Assembly (NCBI GenBank): GCA_037447655.1
Contig: JBBHKE010003578.1
Location: 1-17,390 of the forward strand
DNA: 17,390 nucleotides
From: Zygnema cylindricum
Lineage: Eukaryota; Streptophyta; Zygnematophyceae; Zygnematales; Zygnemataceae
Direction of reading: 5' to 3'
A program made the translations under genes and the position numbers. The notes beneath the pieces were generated by a model. That model saw nothing but the letters and a program-made list of their open reading frames with translations, was not told where the DNA came from and made no database searches. Below are positions 1 through 9,116 of this stretch, piece by piece; position 1 is the first letter of the stretch; every line of letters starts with the position of its first letter.

Positions 1-690
1 TATTAAGTATAATGCTTCTCTCGGTTGGTATCCATATGCAACTTCAAACGGTGAGAATCCTGTACTAGCATGTTTACATGAGTTGTATGCAAATTCCATT
101 AATGGCAGTTTACATTCCCATGTGTTCTAAACTCCACTGCAAACAGTCTTAAGCATTTCTTCCAGTGTACGTTTCATCCTTTCTGTCATCCATCTGTCTC
201 AGGATGATAAGAGGTACTCATTTTTAATTCAGTGCCTAAATTTTGCTGCAATTTTTTCCAAAATGCAGACCTAAATTTGGAATCCCTATCACTGACTATA
301 GACAAACGAACTCCATGATGTATGACCACGTTGTCAAAATATAACTTTGCAATATCCACAACTGAATGAGTAGTTTTGGAAGGGATAAAGATTGCCATTT
401 TAGTGAACCTATTGACTACGACCATGATATTGTCATTTGTTCTAGATGTAGCTGGCAGCCTGACAATAAAATCCCATGGTCTTTCGGGGATATCTATAGG
501 TTTTAAGAGACCTCTAGGTTTTCGGTTACTAGGTTTACTTTGTTGGCAAATGACACAACTTTCTACGTGTTTCGACACCCCCTTTGCCAACCCGCGCCTG
601 AACAATCTACTCTATAACTGACTAAGAGTTTTATCTCAACCTAGATGTCCTAAATGCGCATGGGTTTTCTGTAATAGTTGTTTTCCTAAG
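1..690 (-). pseudogene. Ty3/gypsy integrase, broken (copy L)
   Basis: Integrase joins element cDNA to host DNA in the nucleus. On the minus strand the N-terminal zinc domain appears as HAHLGHLG (about 640-670), followed by a TGA stop, then CVICQQSK. The longest open stretch is 186-605. In the catalytic core the first acidic residue is in WDFIVRLP and the second is in VSDRDSKF. The HPETDG block of the third-acid region ends at a stop and frameshift near 186. Compared with copy R, five codons just before DFIV are missing in frame (15 bp). Beyond 186, toward base 1, the C-terminal part continues in another frame with EFAYNS, STGFSPFE and YGYQP motifs. The family assignment is secure; function is lost. 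Confidence 0.92.
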
Positions 691-959
691 TCTCCCATTT
701 CACGAATGTATAATCTATCCCTTGTTCGCAAATAGAGTAAACCATATTATATTCTAAAGTTTTTGACATGCCTCTCATTCAATTGGTCAAAACTCCCTCC
801 CAAAATATTATTGCAAATCACAGCAAAATAAGGATCTTTATCATAACCATTTCAAATAGCCTCTAAAAACAATTCATCTCAAACCATCACACTTATTATA
901 AAACATCTACTTAAAGGATATGCGACTACATTTGTTTTTCCAGGAATGTGTTTGACATT

Positions 960-1515
960 AAATTTGAAATATGCAAATTTTTGCATCTTCCTAACTTGTC
1001 TGCCAGTCATAATCTGTGCATCATTTAATCTTTGTAAATAGGAGAGTGACTTATTATCACATAATTTGTATATCTCTTAATCTTTGTAAATAGGAGAGTG
1101 ACTTATTATCATAGTGAATTGTAAATTCTTTATTATGCAAATAACAACGCCATTTCACCAATGCATGAATAATTGCAAGTAATTATTTTTTCTGTGCTGG
1201 ATAGTTCTTTTCAACATCATTGAATTTCCTGGATTCAAAAGCATTAGGATGAAAACGTTTGCTGACTTTTTGACGTATGATTGCACCTAGACCTTTATCA
1301 AATGCATCAATAGTGATCATAACTTCAAAATTCCGAGCACTATCAGGAAACACCGGTGCAGGGGCGGAGGTCAACTTCCGTTTTAGTTCTGCGAAATCTC
1401 TCTCCTGATCGGCTCCCACCACCAACGTCTCCTTCTCCCGAAGTAAATGCGTAAAAGGTGCGGCGATCATACTGAAGAACCTGATACATTTTCTGTAATA
1501 AGTGGCCAACCCCAA
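960..1515 (-). pseudogene. Ty3/gypsy RNase H, broken (copy L)
   Basis: This is the RNase H domain that degrades the RNA strand during reverse transcription. The open stretch 1183-1515 starts at the conserved RT-connection block GLATYYRK and reaches the first catalytic aspartate in TIDAFDKGLGA, then RFHPNAFESRKF. It stops where copy R has HEKELLAI: the GAA codon of that block is TAA here. Downstream, a 52-bp tandem duplication (1025-1128) breaks the block holding the last catalytic aspartate (CDNKALSYLQRL in copy R). The tail motif HIPGK...NVVA...LSR can be read near 900-960. Non-functional. Confidence 0.9.
1025..1128. repeat. 52-bp tandem duplication in RNase H of copy L
   Basis: A 35-base stretch beginning TTAATCTTTG at 1025-1059 recurs almost exactly at 1077-1111, giving a 52-bp period. 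The matching place in copy R (about 11090-11130) has a single unit, so the duplication arose after the copies separated. Since 52 is not a multiple of three, it also shifts the reading frame. Confidence 0.88.
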
Positions 1516-2300
1516 AAACGATCTAACTTTTGTGATATTAGTGGGTTGCTTCCAATTTTAGATTGCAGTAATTTTGGATGGAGCTGTTTTAACACCTTCT
1601 CCACTAACTATATGTCCCAAAAATAATTGTTTGCTTTTAAAAAAACTGGATTTTGACAATTTTCCGTATAGTTTTATTTCCCTTAACCTTTCTAACACTT
1701 TCGTTAAAAGAATTAAATGTTGTTCTGTAGATTCGCTTTAAATTAGAATATCATCTATTAAAACTTGAACAAACTTATCTATATAATATGAAAAGGTTTG
1801 GTTAATCAATCTTTGATAAATAGGCTGTGCATTCGTCAAACCAAATGGCATCACTATACTTTCAAAATGACCGGCTCTAGTTTTAAAAGGAGTTTTGTCA
1901 ACATTTTCGGTTCTAATTAGCACTTGATTAAAGCTTCTACGCAGAGCAATCAAAGAAAATAATTTAGCACCTTTCAAACGATCTATCAAGTCATAAATTA
2001 AAGGTAATTGATACTTATCCTTCACGGTAATCTTGTTCAGACAACGATAGTCGACACACATTCTCAAAGTTCCGCCTTTTTTTTTGACGAAAAAGAAATG
2101 GTGCTCCCTATTTTGATTTTAGGGGTTGAATATGTACTTTCTCCAGAAGCTTCTTGATGTGTTTCTTTAACTCCTTTTGCTTAAAGAAACTGTGCCTATA
2201 AATTCATTTGACTTGAAGATTAAATCCAGGTTCAAGGTAAATGACATGTTCCACATCTCGGAAGGTGGCCTTCTTGGGGGTAAATCACTTGGGAAAACAT
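1516..2300 (-). pseudogene. Ty3/gypsy reverse transcriptase, broken (copy L)
   Basis: This is the RNA-dependent DNA polymerase of the element. Minus-strand motifs in order: FPSDLPP...PPS near 2260-2290, a VKKK block near 2080, then the open stretch 1738-2067 with CVDYRCLNKITVKDKY, LFSLIA, FESIVMPFGLTNAQ and VLIDDILI. The first catalytic aspartate (LFSLID in copy R) is alanine here. The usual YIDD or FIDD appears as LIDD. A TAA stop at 1738-1740 follows IDDILI directly, and an extra T near 2090 shifts the frame before VKKK. Further on, the FFKSK, FLGHIVSGEG and VRSFLGLA blocks of the thumb/connection region are readable to 1516. The start codon of the open stretch is nominal, since the domain extends upstream. 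Confidence 0.93.
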
Positions 2301-2494
2301 CTTGAAATTCAAAAATCAAATCTTTTACAACAACATCAGATGTATTTTATGTCAGTTACAAAATCAGATTTTTGTTTTTCAAGATTTTTAGTCATGTCTC
2401 ATTTAGAAATAACATCAATGTTAGTGTTTTTTCCCCTCATTTCGTTAGTACGTTCCTCAGTTACTGACAAGAAGAAAGCATGATTTGTTTTATC

Positions 2495-2935
2495 TTAAAA
2501 ATGCTTTTTAAATTGTTTAGCAGAAATCAAACCTTCCACTCCCAATTTGGTTATGTTATTTATATGATCCCTGTGCAACTTCTTCGAAGGTAATGCTTGC
2601 AAAACCTTCCAGCCGTTTTTAGACTTCTCTCTCAAGGTGTTAGTTTCCCAATTAATTTGAGGTTTATGTTCTCTTAACCAAGGTTTTCCTATTATTAGCT
2701 CCTCAATACCCAAATTCATTATTTCACACACAACTTTCATTTTATAACCTTGGATATCAACTTTTATTGTGTCACCTTGTAAATCTAATGTGGACTTATT
2801 ACCATTTACCACCTAAACATGCAAAGGTTTTTCCTTTATGACTTTACGAATTTTATTTTCCTCTACAAACTTATGTGAAATAAAATTATATGTAGCACCT
2901 GAATCTACCATAAATCTCAATGGTTTCCCTTCCAC
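2495..2935 (-). pseudogene. Ty3/gypsy aspartic protease, broken (copy L)
   Basis: This is the retropepsin that processes the polyprotein and acts as a homodimer. The catalytic DSGAT is encoded at about 2891-2905, inside a VDSGATYNFISH block. A TAG stop at 2813-2815 replaces a codon that is CAG in copy R. Past it the frame is open (2495-2812) and carries the flap and C-terminal parts, including LIIGKPWLREH, a family signature close to the LGMPWL of other Ty3 proteases, then a linker to reverse transcriptase. No ATG opens the second stretch, so it is a continuation of a longer frame rather than a separate gene. Catalytic residues survive, but the stop makes it inactive. Confidence 0.9.
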
Positions 2936-3260
2936 TAAAGACTTGAATCTAATCAAACTATGTCAGGTGTCATTGTTACTTAATTGTCCCAACATATGTC
3001 TGTTCTTAAGAGTTTCATCAAAAGGATTGTTCAAACTATGGAGTGTGGTTAGTACCATAATAAATTCAGCTATCTTAGCCTTTCCATTCATTAGCTTGCC
3101 TTCCACAGTTAACTCTTAACCTCTAGATCTCGTCGACTCAACTGAGGACTTTCAGCTAGTCCTTTCCGTTTCCCACCTCCTCGGTTTTTTGCTCAGCTAG
3201 GCATTATGCAATATCTTCTTGAAGACCTTCATTGACATCAAGTGTTTTAAGAGATGCTTT

Positions 3261-3367
3261 ACAGTTCTTAGCGTAATTATTGGACCTCCGCATTTAAAAC
3301 AATTGACTTTCTTTTTCGGTTTTCTGCTCTCGGTGCTAAAATGTCCCTCCTCTCCACAGTTATAACA
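3261..3367 (-). other. Two decayed CCHC zinc knuckles of gag (copy L)
   Basis: On the minus strand the first knuckle reads CYNCGEEGHFSTES (3326-3367), where the last cysteine of CX2CX4HX4C has become serine. The second begins CFKCGG (3301 downward) but has lost one base relative to copy R before its histidine, so its second half reads out of frame. These knuckles bind element RNA during packaging. Copy R has damage at different positions. Confidence 0.85.
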
Positions 3368-3810
3368 ATTAATTTTCTTCAGTTGCGCACACCCAAATGC
3401 CTCATGACCTCTATTATGAGAGATAGTGCACGTGGGAATGCTAAGATCGGGTTTCTGAACATTAATACTTCGTTAAGGACTCTTAATGTATCCCCCTCTA
3501 TTATGAAATCTATTTCCTGCATTAACACTCTGTCCACATCTCTGATTACCCCAGTAGGTATTATGCCTATTCACAAGACCCGCATTTAGACCATTTTCAA
3601 CAATTTCCTCCTCACCCCACTCTGATACTTCATTCAAATTTCCCCTGAGAGATCGAGTTTCCCGATTATACCCCAACTGATCCTCTAATTCTAATGATTA
3701 ACTTGTCATTCCTTCAAATTATTAAACTTTTGATGTTTCAGTTCTGATTTCAGTACATGATTCAGATAGTTCAAGAAATGCAACTTTGCCATTTCATCAG
3801 TCAAACCTAT

Positions 3811-3904
3811 GACATGAATGCTATAAGAGTCAAATTCCACAATATAATCTTGATTATGACATGAATGCTAGATGAGTCAAATTCCACAATATAATCTTTC
3901 ACAA
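3811..3904. repeat. 47-bp tandem duplication in gag of copy L
   Basis: GACATGAATGCTA at 3811 and again at 3858 each begin a roughly 41-base unit with only a few differences between units. The period of 47 bp is not a multiple of three and ends the gag reading frame. Copy R (about 7335-7385) has one unit. Confidence 0.88.
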
Positions 3905-4517
3905 ATCCAGTGTGTTTACAGTTCAACCACATTTTTTCCATTCTGGATTTATTAGAGAAAGACAAGAAACGCGATTTGATTGCGGTCTTGAAAGCTTCCA
4001 AATGAGCTTTATAAGGAATTAGGTTAGACCTTCTCAAAGTGTAATACCAAATGTGAGCATCATCTTTCAAACAGCTAACAGCAAAAGAAGTGTAATCATT
4101 ACGATCACAATTCCTAGATTCCAAATAATACTCTATATGAAAAATCCAAGCATCCAACTCATCAATCTTTTTACCACCAAAAGATGGTGCTTCACAGATA
4201 AACAATTTCAGATCTCTTATCTTCTTAGGTTTATCGTGATCATCTTCTCTAAAACTGTTATTCCTCTTATTACTCTCATCTTTTCGGTCATTAACATCAT
4301 TTCTCGTGTTGATTAAATTTATTAGCTCATCTAATTTCTGATTTGAAACATTCACATTTTCCTTAACATCCTTCAATTCACTCTTCAATTCGGAAATTGT
4401 TTCATCTACCACAATACAATAATTATTAAATCTTTTGACCAATTTCGCAGTACGCTTCTTCAAAACATTAAAAGCATTTTCTATTTCACGTTTCCATGCA
4501 TTATTTGCCATTATCAC

Positions 4518-4529
4518 ACTATGATATCA
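4518..4529 (-). promoter_or_regulatory. Degenerate primer binding site (initiator Met tRNA type)
   Basis: The minus strand reads TGATATCATAGT, matching the common plant primer site TGGTATCAGAGC at 9 of 12 positions, with mismatches mostly of G-to-A or C-to-T type. It lies exactly where a primer site is expected, between the LTR end and gag. Only six bases separate it from the gag ATG, so this family has almost no untranslated leader after the primer site. Confidence 0.7.
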
Positions 4530-4530
4530 A

Positions 4531-5446
4531 GCAATAAGAAAGGTAGAGTATAATATCCAAAAAAGTTTGCACCAAGTTTAAAGTCCTCAAATTTCTCCAA
4601 TCGAAGACTTCTTTTCTTTAACAAATCCTTTGAAAGATATCAAAATCTGAGAAAGCAAATAAACATTAAAAGTAAGTTAGCGAAAATTAAAGTTTCCCAA
4701 ACATTGAAATAGAAAGGTAAAAAGTTTCCCCACAAATTTTTCAACAACAAAATTGAAAGCTCTCAATGGTAAATTTCAACCACAATTTTTGCAACACCAA
4801 AATTCAAAGCAATCAAAAGTAACAATTTAGGGATTGAAAAGTTTTGAGTCATTTCTAAACTCCTTTGCTCTTGAAGAGGTAAAGTGCTCCACTTTCCTTC
4901 TCCTCCATTAGCAAATTTCCCATTTCCCACTACATTATGATCTTTTACTCTCTAATCCTCACATCCTCACCCTTCAAGGCTTCAAGCCCTCCCTCTACAC
5001 ATGAATCATCTCTAGGAGAAGGCAAGTTTGTTTTGTCTCTAGGTTATTGGAGTGAGTTTCAGCGGTGGCTACATTGCCCTCCAATCCTTAGTTCTTAAGA
5101 CCTAAGCACGCCCCACATCTATCTGCCTTAGTCTTTAGGACCTAAGCACGCCCCACATATAACTAGCTGTCGCTGGCAGTGTGGTCACTTAGTTTCCCTC
5201 CAATCCCAAACCACTTCAAATTGTGGTTCTACCGACATACGTTTAAGTACCCTCACTGGTCCAGGCAATCGATTTTCGGTGAGCAAACTTCCCCCTTGTA
5301 ACAGTAATAGTGGATCGAACTTGTTCATAAATGGGTATTTAAGTGTTACGAATATAGAGTTTTAAATTTGGTAGACGTCCACGAAAGAATTGTACGATTT
5401 GGAGTTGAATTTTAAAAGATATAGCGATTGGTGTATTTAGACGACA
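4531..5446 (-). mobile_element. 5' LTR of copy L (about 916 bp)
   Basis: The outer end is placed at 5446 because homology with the inverted copy begins exactly at a TGTCGTCTAAATACACC start (minus strand), and the bases before it differ between the copies. The inner end is placed just before the primer site at about 4531; its terminal CA is not preserved, so that edge is good to a few bases. The LTR contains a 40-bp tandem duplication (5086-5165). A TTAAATACCCA stretch near 5335 is a weak TATA candidate. The LTR acts as promoter and polyadenylation region. No matching 3' LTR is in the window. Confidence 0.75.
5086..5165. repeat. 40-bp tandem duplication inside the copy L LTR
   Basis: A 33-base unit containing GACCTAAGCACGCCCCACAT starts at 5086 and again at 5126 with a few differences. 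The matching LTR piece at about 6438-6460 on the opposite strand has one unit, so the duplication is specific to copy L. Confidence 0.85.
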
Positions 5447-6296
5447 TCGCGATGTCAAAATAGCGAGTGGGTGTTCATTGTAATGGGTTAAAGGTCAAAC
5501 TAGCCGCGGAATTTCAGGCGCACGTTTAAAAGTACAAAGTGAATCAATATTTGGTTTGGTACGCACGATGGTTTGTTTCGTACAATTTTTAGTTCAAAAT
5601 GTCAATTTCACTTTATGGAATTTCGTAGGTGGTTTCGTGTGTCAAATCTGCGACGCACGTTTGTGGGAAGTCGCGTTTTGTTTGGCGTTCACTTTTGCTC
5701 TTAAATGTCACGTAGTGAAATGTAGCGTTTGATTCGTAAGTAAATCCTACGTAGTTAGTAAGAGATTTCGCACGCTTTTGCATTGGTCAGTCTGAGTCCT
5801 TGCTGATCAATGATTGGCCTAAGTAAAACCTGTTTAATGGAGCGTTGACTCTGGCCTGGATAGATCATGGTGATGATTGATAAATAGTGAAGTCTAAGAG
5901 GAGAGTGAATATCTTTTCTTTTGGAAAAGTTTGTGGATATTCTGACAGATCTTTGTCTTGAGCGATAAAAACCAAATTGGATCAATGGCATTTTTGCACT
6001 GAAATCTCTTAAAAACTAAGTAGTGTTTTAGTAGTTAAGAGATAGAATATTTGAGAGTTGAGAGCAATGGAAAATATTTTAAAAAGAAGGGTTGAGTCAC
6101 GAGGGCAAGAGACCAAGCTAATGTTATGTGGAAAAAAGCTTTTTCTAATATAAAGTTTATCCTTATGTGAGTGATGTCCAATGTGAATGGGTATTTTCCA
6201 ATGTGTGGAATGTGTGGTTGAAATTGGATACACTAATGGGATTTTCTGAGAGGTAGGAGATCCTGTTACATATGGTATCAAAGTTTGGTTTGAAAC
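5447..6296. other. Spacer between inverted copies; possible foreign LTR end
   Basis: No coding potential is convincing here. The stretch 5447-5750 matches nothing I recognise. The stretch from about 5720 to 6270 could be the end of an LTR of another element, because it ends ...GTTACA and is followed two bases later by a primer-site match. Its start could not be placed: several TG dinucleotides are possible and no second LTR copy is visible. Confidence 0.4.
6273..6284 (+). promoter_or_regulatory. Candidate primer binding site of a second LTR element
   Basis: TGGTATCAAAGT matches TGGTATCAGAGC at 10 of 12 positions and stands two bases after a CA dinucleotide ending ...GTTACA. That is the expected geometry for the end of a 5' LTR followed by an initiator Met tRNA primer site. 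The sequence beside it differs from the Ty3 copies here, so it probably belongs to another element, perhaps Ty1/copia. Only this junction remains: 25 bases further on, LTR sequence of the Ty3 family begins. Confidence 0.55.
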
Positions 6297-6558
6297 GAGA
6301 GAGAAGCTTGCTCACCCGAGAATCGATTGCTGTGACCGGTGCGGGTGCTCTAACCTCTGTCGGAGGAACCACAATGTGAAGTGGTAGGGGATTAGAGGGA
6401 AAGTAAGTGACCATACTGCCAGCGGCTAGTGGTAAGATGTGGGGCGTGCTTAGGTCCTCAAGACACAGGCGTGGTGGGCAGTGTAGCCACCGCTGAAACT
6501 CACTCCAATTACCTAGAGGCCAAACAAACTTCCCTTCTCCTAGGGATGATTCACTAAC
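6297..6558 (+). mobile_element. Displaced internal fragment of the Ty3 LTR
   Basis: From a GCTTGCTCACC block to a CTCCTAGGGATGATTCA block this matches the reverse complement of about 5290 down to 5003, an internal part of the copy L LTR. It stands before, not after, the LTR start at 6559, so the order of LTR parts is scrambled. It overlaps in content with 6711-6826, which repeats the CTCACC...AAGTGACCAT portion in the same direction. Confidence 0.8.
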
Positions 6559-6826
6559 TGTCGTCTAAATACACCAATCGATATATCTTTAAAAATACAG
6601 CTTCAAATAGTGCGATTCTTTCGTGGACGTCAAATTTAAAACTGTATATTTGTAACACTTAAATACCCATTTACGAACAAGTTCGATCCACTATTACTTT
6701 TACAAGCGGGAAGTTTGCTCACCCAAAAATCAATTGCCGTGACCAGTGAGGGTGCTCTAACCTCTGTCGGTGGAACCACAAGGTTAAGTTGTAGGGGATT
6801 AGAGGGAAACTAAGTGACCATGCCGT
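6559..6826 (+). mobile_element. Truncated 5' LTR start of copy R
   Basis: Starts TGTCGTCTAAATACACC, the same terminus as the copy L LTR at 5446, and follows it for about 268 bp to AAGTGACCAT. There it jumps directly into gag. The remaining LTR, primer site and gag start (left-copy positions about 5181 to 4415) are absent. Confidence 0.8.
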
Positions 6827-7992
6827 TGTGGTGGATGAAACAATTTCCGAATTGAAGAGTGAATTGAAGGATGTTAAGGAAAATGTGAATGATTCAAAAT
6901 CAGAAATTAGATAAGCTAATAAATTTAATCAACATAGAAATGATGTTAATGACCAAAAGGAGGAGAGTATAAGAGGAATACTAGTTTTAGGGAAAATGGT
7001 CACGATAGACCTAAGAGGATAAGAGATCTGAAATTGTCTTTCAATGAAACACCATCCTTTGATGGTAAGAAGAATGATGAGTTGGATGCTTGGATTTTTC
7101 ATATGGAGTATTATTTGGAATCTAGGAATTGTGATCGTGATGATTACACTTCTTTTGCTGTTAGCTGTCTCATGATGCTCAGATTTTGTATTACACTTTG
7201 AGGAGGTCTAACCTAATTCCTAATAATGATGATTGGGAAGCTTTTAAGACCGCAATCAAATCGCGTTTCTTGTCTGTCTCTTATAAATCCATAATAGAAG
7301 AAAAGTGGCTAAACTCTAAGCACATTGGATCGATGAAAGATTATATTGTGGAATTTGACTCAACTAGCATTCATGTCATAGGTTTTACTGATGAAATGGC
7401 TAAGTTGCATTTCTTGAACTATCTGAATCCTAAACTGATATCAGAACTGAAACATCAAAAGTTTAATAACTTGAAGGTATAACAAGATAAGTCATTGGAA
7501 TTAAAGGATCAGTTGGGGTATAATTGAGAAACTCGATCACTCAGGGGAAATTTGAATGAAGTATCAGAGTGGGGTGAGGAGGAAATTGTGGAATATGGTC
7601 TAAATGCAGGTCTCGTGAATTTGCAGAATATCTTCAGGGGTAATCAAAGATGTGGACAGAGTGATAATGCACGAAACATATTTCACAATAGAGGGGGATA
7701 CATTACCTGTCATTAACCAAGTATTAATGCTCAAAAACCTAATCATAGCATTCCCACGTGCACCATATTTCAGAAAAGAGGTCATAAGGCATTTGGGTGT
7801 GCGCAATTGAAGAAAATTAATGGTTATAACTATGAAGAGGAGGGACATTTCAGCAAAGAGTGCACAAAACCGAAAAAGAAAGTCAATTGTTTTAAATGTG
7901 GAGGTCTAGATCATTACGCTAAGAACTGTACAGATAAGGGATCTCTTAAAATAGTTGATGTCAATGAAGGTCTTCAAGAAGATATTGCATAA
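6827..7992 (+). pseudogene. Ty3/gypsy gag, truncated (copy R)
   Basis: Begins abruptly inside gag with VVVDETISELKSELKD, joined to LTR sequence, so the N-terminal ~45 residues and the start codon are gone. The capsid domain is readable as LDAWIFHMEYYLESRNCD, then, after a frameshift near 7170, as the open stretch 7186-7482 (YYTLRRSNL, AFKTAIKSRF, VEFDSTSIHVIGFTDEMAKLHFLNYLNPK). This stretch shows the region that a tandem duplication disrupts in copy L. A second open stretch, 7807-7992, holds the zinc knuckles. Several stops lie between, including a TGA soon after GYN near 7525. Confidence 0.9.
7822..7929 (+). other. Zinc knuckle pair of gag (copy R)
   Basis: The first knuckle reads GYNYEEEGHFSKEC: both leading cysteines are lost, while the histidine and last cysteine remain. 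The second (7888-7929) reads CFKCGGLDHYAKNC, an intact CX2CX4HX4C. Copy L has the reverse pattern for the first knuckle, keeping the leading cysteines and losing the last, so the family clearly had two functional knuckles. Confidence 0.88.
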
Positions 7993-8269
7993 TACCTACC
8001 TGAGTAGAAAGCGGAAGAGGTGGGAAACGTAAAGTACTAGATAAAAGTCCTCAATTAAGTCGACCATATCCAAAGGTTAATGAGTTAACTATATAAGGCA
8101 AGCTAATGAATGGAAAGGCTAAGATAACTGAATTTAGTATGGTGCTAACCACACACTATAGTTTGAAAAATCCTTCTGATGAAACTCTTAACAACAGACT
8201 TATGTTAGGACAATTAAGTAACGATGTCACCTGACACAGTTTGATCAGATTCGAGTCTTTAGTGGAAGG

Positions 8270-8740
8270 GAAACCATTAAGAGTTATGGTAGATTCAGGT
8301 GCTACATATATTTTATTTCACATAAGTTGGTAGAGGAAAATAAAATTCCTAAAGTCATAAGGGAAAAACCTTTGCATGTTCAGGTGTCAAATGGTAATAA
8401 GTCCACATTAGATTTAGAAAGTGACACGATAAAAGTTGATACCCAAGGTCATAAAATGAAAATTGAGTGTGAAATAATGAATTTGGGTATTAAGGAGCTA
8501 ATAATATAAAAACACTGGTTAAGAGAACATAAACCTCAAATTAATTAGGAAACTAACACCTTGAGAGTGAAGTTGAAAAACGGTTGGAAGGTTTTGCAAG
8601 CATTACCTTCGAAGAAGTTGCATAGGGATCGTATAAATAACTTAACCAAATTGTGAGTGGAAGGTTTGATTTCTGCTAAACAATTTAAAAAGCATTTAAA
8701 AGATAAAACAAATCATGCTTTCTTGTTATAAGTAACTGAG
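8270..8740 (+). pseudogene. Ty3/gypsy aspartic protease, broken (copy R)
   Basis: The catalytic VDSGAT block is encoded at 8289-8306. A one-base deletion follows (TATATTTT against TATAATTTT in copy L) and shifts the frame. The open stretch 8327-8509 resumes with VEENKIPKV, SNGNKSTLDL and MNLGIKELII and ends at a TAA that replaces the glycine codon of the IIGKPWL motif. Further stops replace tryptophan (TAG) and glycine (TGA) codons downstream; the tryptophan change is a G-to-A transition. The stretch ends in the linker to reverse transcriptase, which the 998-bp insertion cuts at 8852. Confidence 0.9.
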
Positions 8741-8846
8741 GAAGATATTGATAAACGGGGGGGAGAAAACACTAACATTGATGTTATTCCTAAATCAGAC
8801 ACGACTAAAAATCGTAAAAAACAAAAATCTGATTTTGTAATTGACA

Positions 8847-8851
8847 TTAAT
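8847..8851. repeat. Left target-site duplication (TTAAT)
   Basis: Five bases before the nested element, paired with TAAAT at 9850-9854. They differ at one position. The uninterrupted site in copy L (reverse of about 2338-2350) reads CATAAAATACAT, consistent with TAAAT as the duplicated target. Confidence 0.6.
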
Positions 8852-8988
8852 TGTTGAAATAAATAGTTTTTGGGTATTTTCTAGGTCTTAATATATTAGC
8901 GGAAAAAGAAACATGCAGTCGGCTTGTCTTCATCTCTTCTCTCTCACGCCCAAACTTGTTGTAGTCACTGAAGGAGAGAGAGAGTGAT

Positions 8989-9116
8989 GGAGCCATGGCT
9001 GCCTCAGCTCCATAGATAGAGTTAGAGAGTGACCTTAGGTCACTCTCTACAAAAAGGTTGAGTCCAACAGGACTCGAACCCCCGACCAGTAGAGCGTGGC
9101 GTAGCCGTCCGCTCTA
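8989..9116. other. Cluster of four hairpins in the nested element
   Basis: Four inverted repeats lie in a row. 8989-9011: GGAGC/GCTCC, with the palindrome AGCCATGGCT inside. 9024-9048: an 11-bp perfect stem AGAGAGTGACC with a three-base loop. 9060-9075: GAGTCC AACA GGACTC. 9090-9116: TAGAGCG/CGCTCTA with an inner GGC/GCC. All four recur in the diverged copy at 16859-16983, with stems shortened or kept despite substitutions. The stems could act in RNA; their role is unknown. Confidence 0.75.

Larger units (their letters stand above)
3190..4511 (-). pseudogene. Ty3/gypsy gag, broken (copy L)
   Basis: Gag is the structural protein of the virus-like particle. The first true ATG is at 4509-4511 (MANNAWKRE); the open frame upstream of it uses a GTG and is not needed. 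Residues about 1-65 are a charged, probably helical N-terminus. Residues about 90-190 form the Retrotrans_gag capsid domain, with FGGKKIDELDAWIFHIEYYLE, VSCLKDDAHIWYYTL and AFKTAIKSRF. The frame closes at 3807 because a 47-bp tandem duplication (3811-3904) shifts it. After that the DEMAKLHFLNYLN block and two zinc knuckles (3261-3367) follow in other frames. Copy R carries the same blocks without the duplication. Confidence 0.92.
1..5446 (-). mobile_element. Ty3/gypsy LTR retrotransposon, copy L (partial)
   Basis: Read on the minus strand, this stretch gives the Ty3/gypsy order: LTR, primer binding site, gag with two zinc knuckles, protease with DSGAT, reverse transcriptase, RNase H, then integrase. 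Integrase lying after RNase H separates Ty3/gypsy from Ty1/copia. The element runs off the left edge inside the integrase C-terminal region (a motif like FAYNS, then SPFE and YG), so any chromodomain and the 3' LTR are outside the window. Each domain is broken by stops or frameshifts, so this copy cannot make a polyprotein. A second copy lies inverted at 6559-12040. The clade within Ty3/gypsy cannot be fixed from the visible part. Confidence 0.93.

Noticed and set aside
376-621. Plus-strand open frame of 81 codons
   Set aside because: It lies opposite the integrase of copy L, whose minus-strand frame has the family motifs. The same holds for plus-strand frames at 2241-2483, 2838-3119, 3341-3589 and 4053-4316, and for minus-strand frames at 7600-7848, 10490-10753 and 11474-11740.
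1025-1128. Possible CRISPR-like or satellite array
   Set aside because: Only two units, within a retrotransposon RNase H domain, with a single unit in the sister copy. It is a local duplication.
2487-4511. Envelope gene or an additional open frame typical of errantivirus-like elements
   Set aside because: All material between LTR and integrase is explained by gag, protease, reverse transcriptase and RNase H. The region after integrase is outside the window for copy L and missing in copy R.
5755-6414. Three minus-strand open frames in the spacer
   Set aside because: No motif is recognised and they cross a probable LTR end and the LTR-fragment boundary at 6297.
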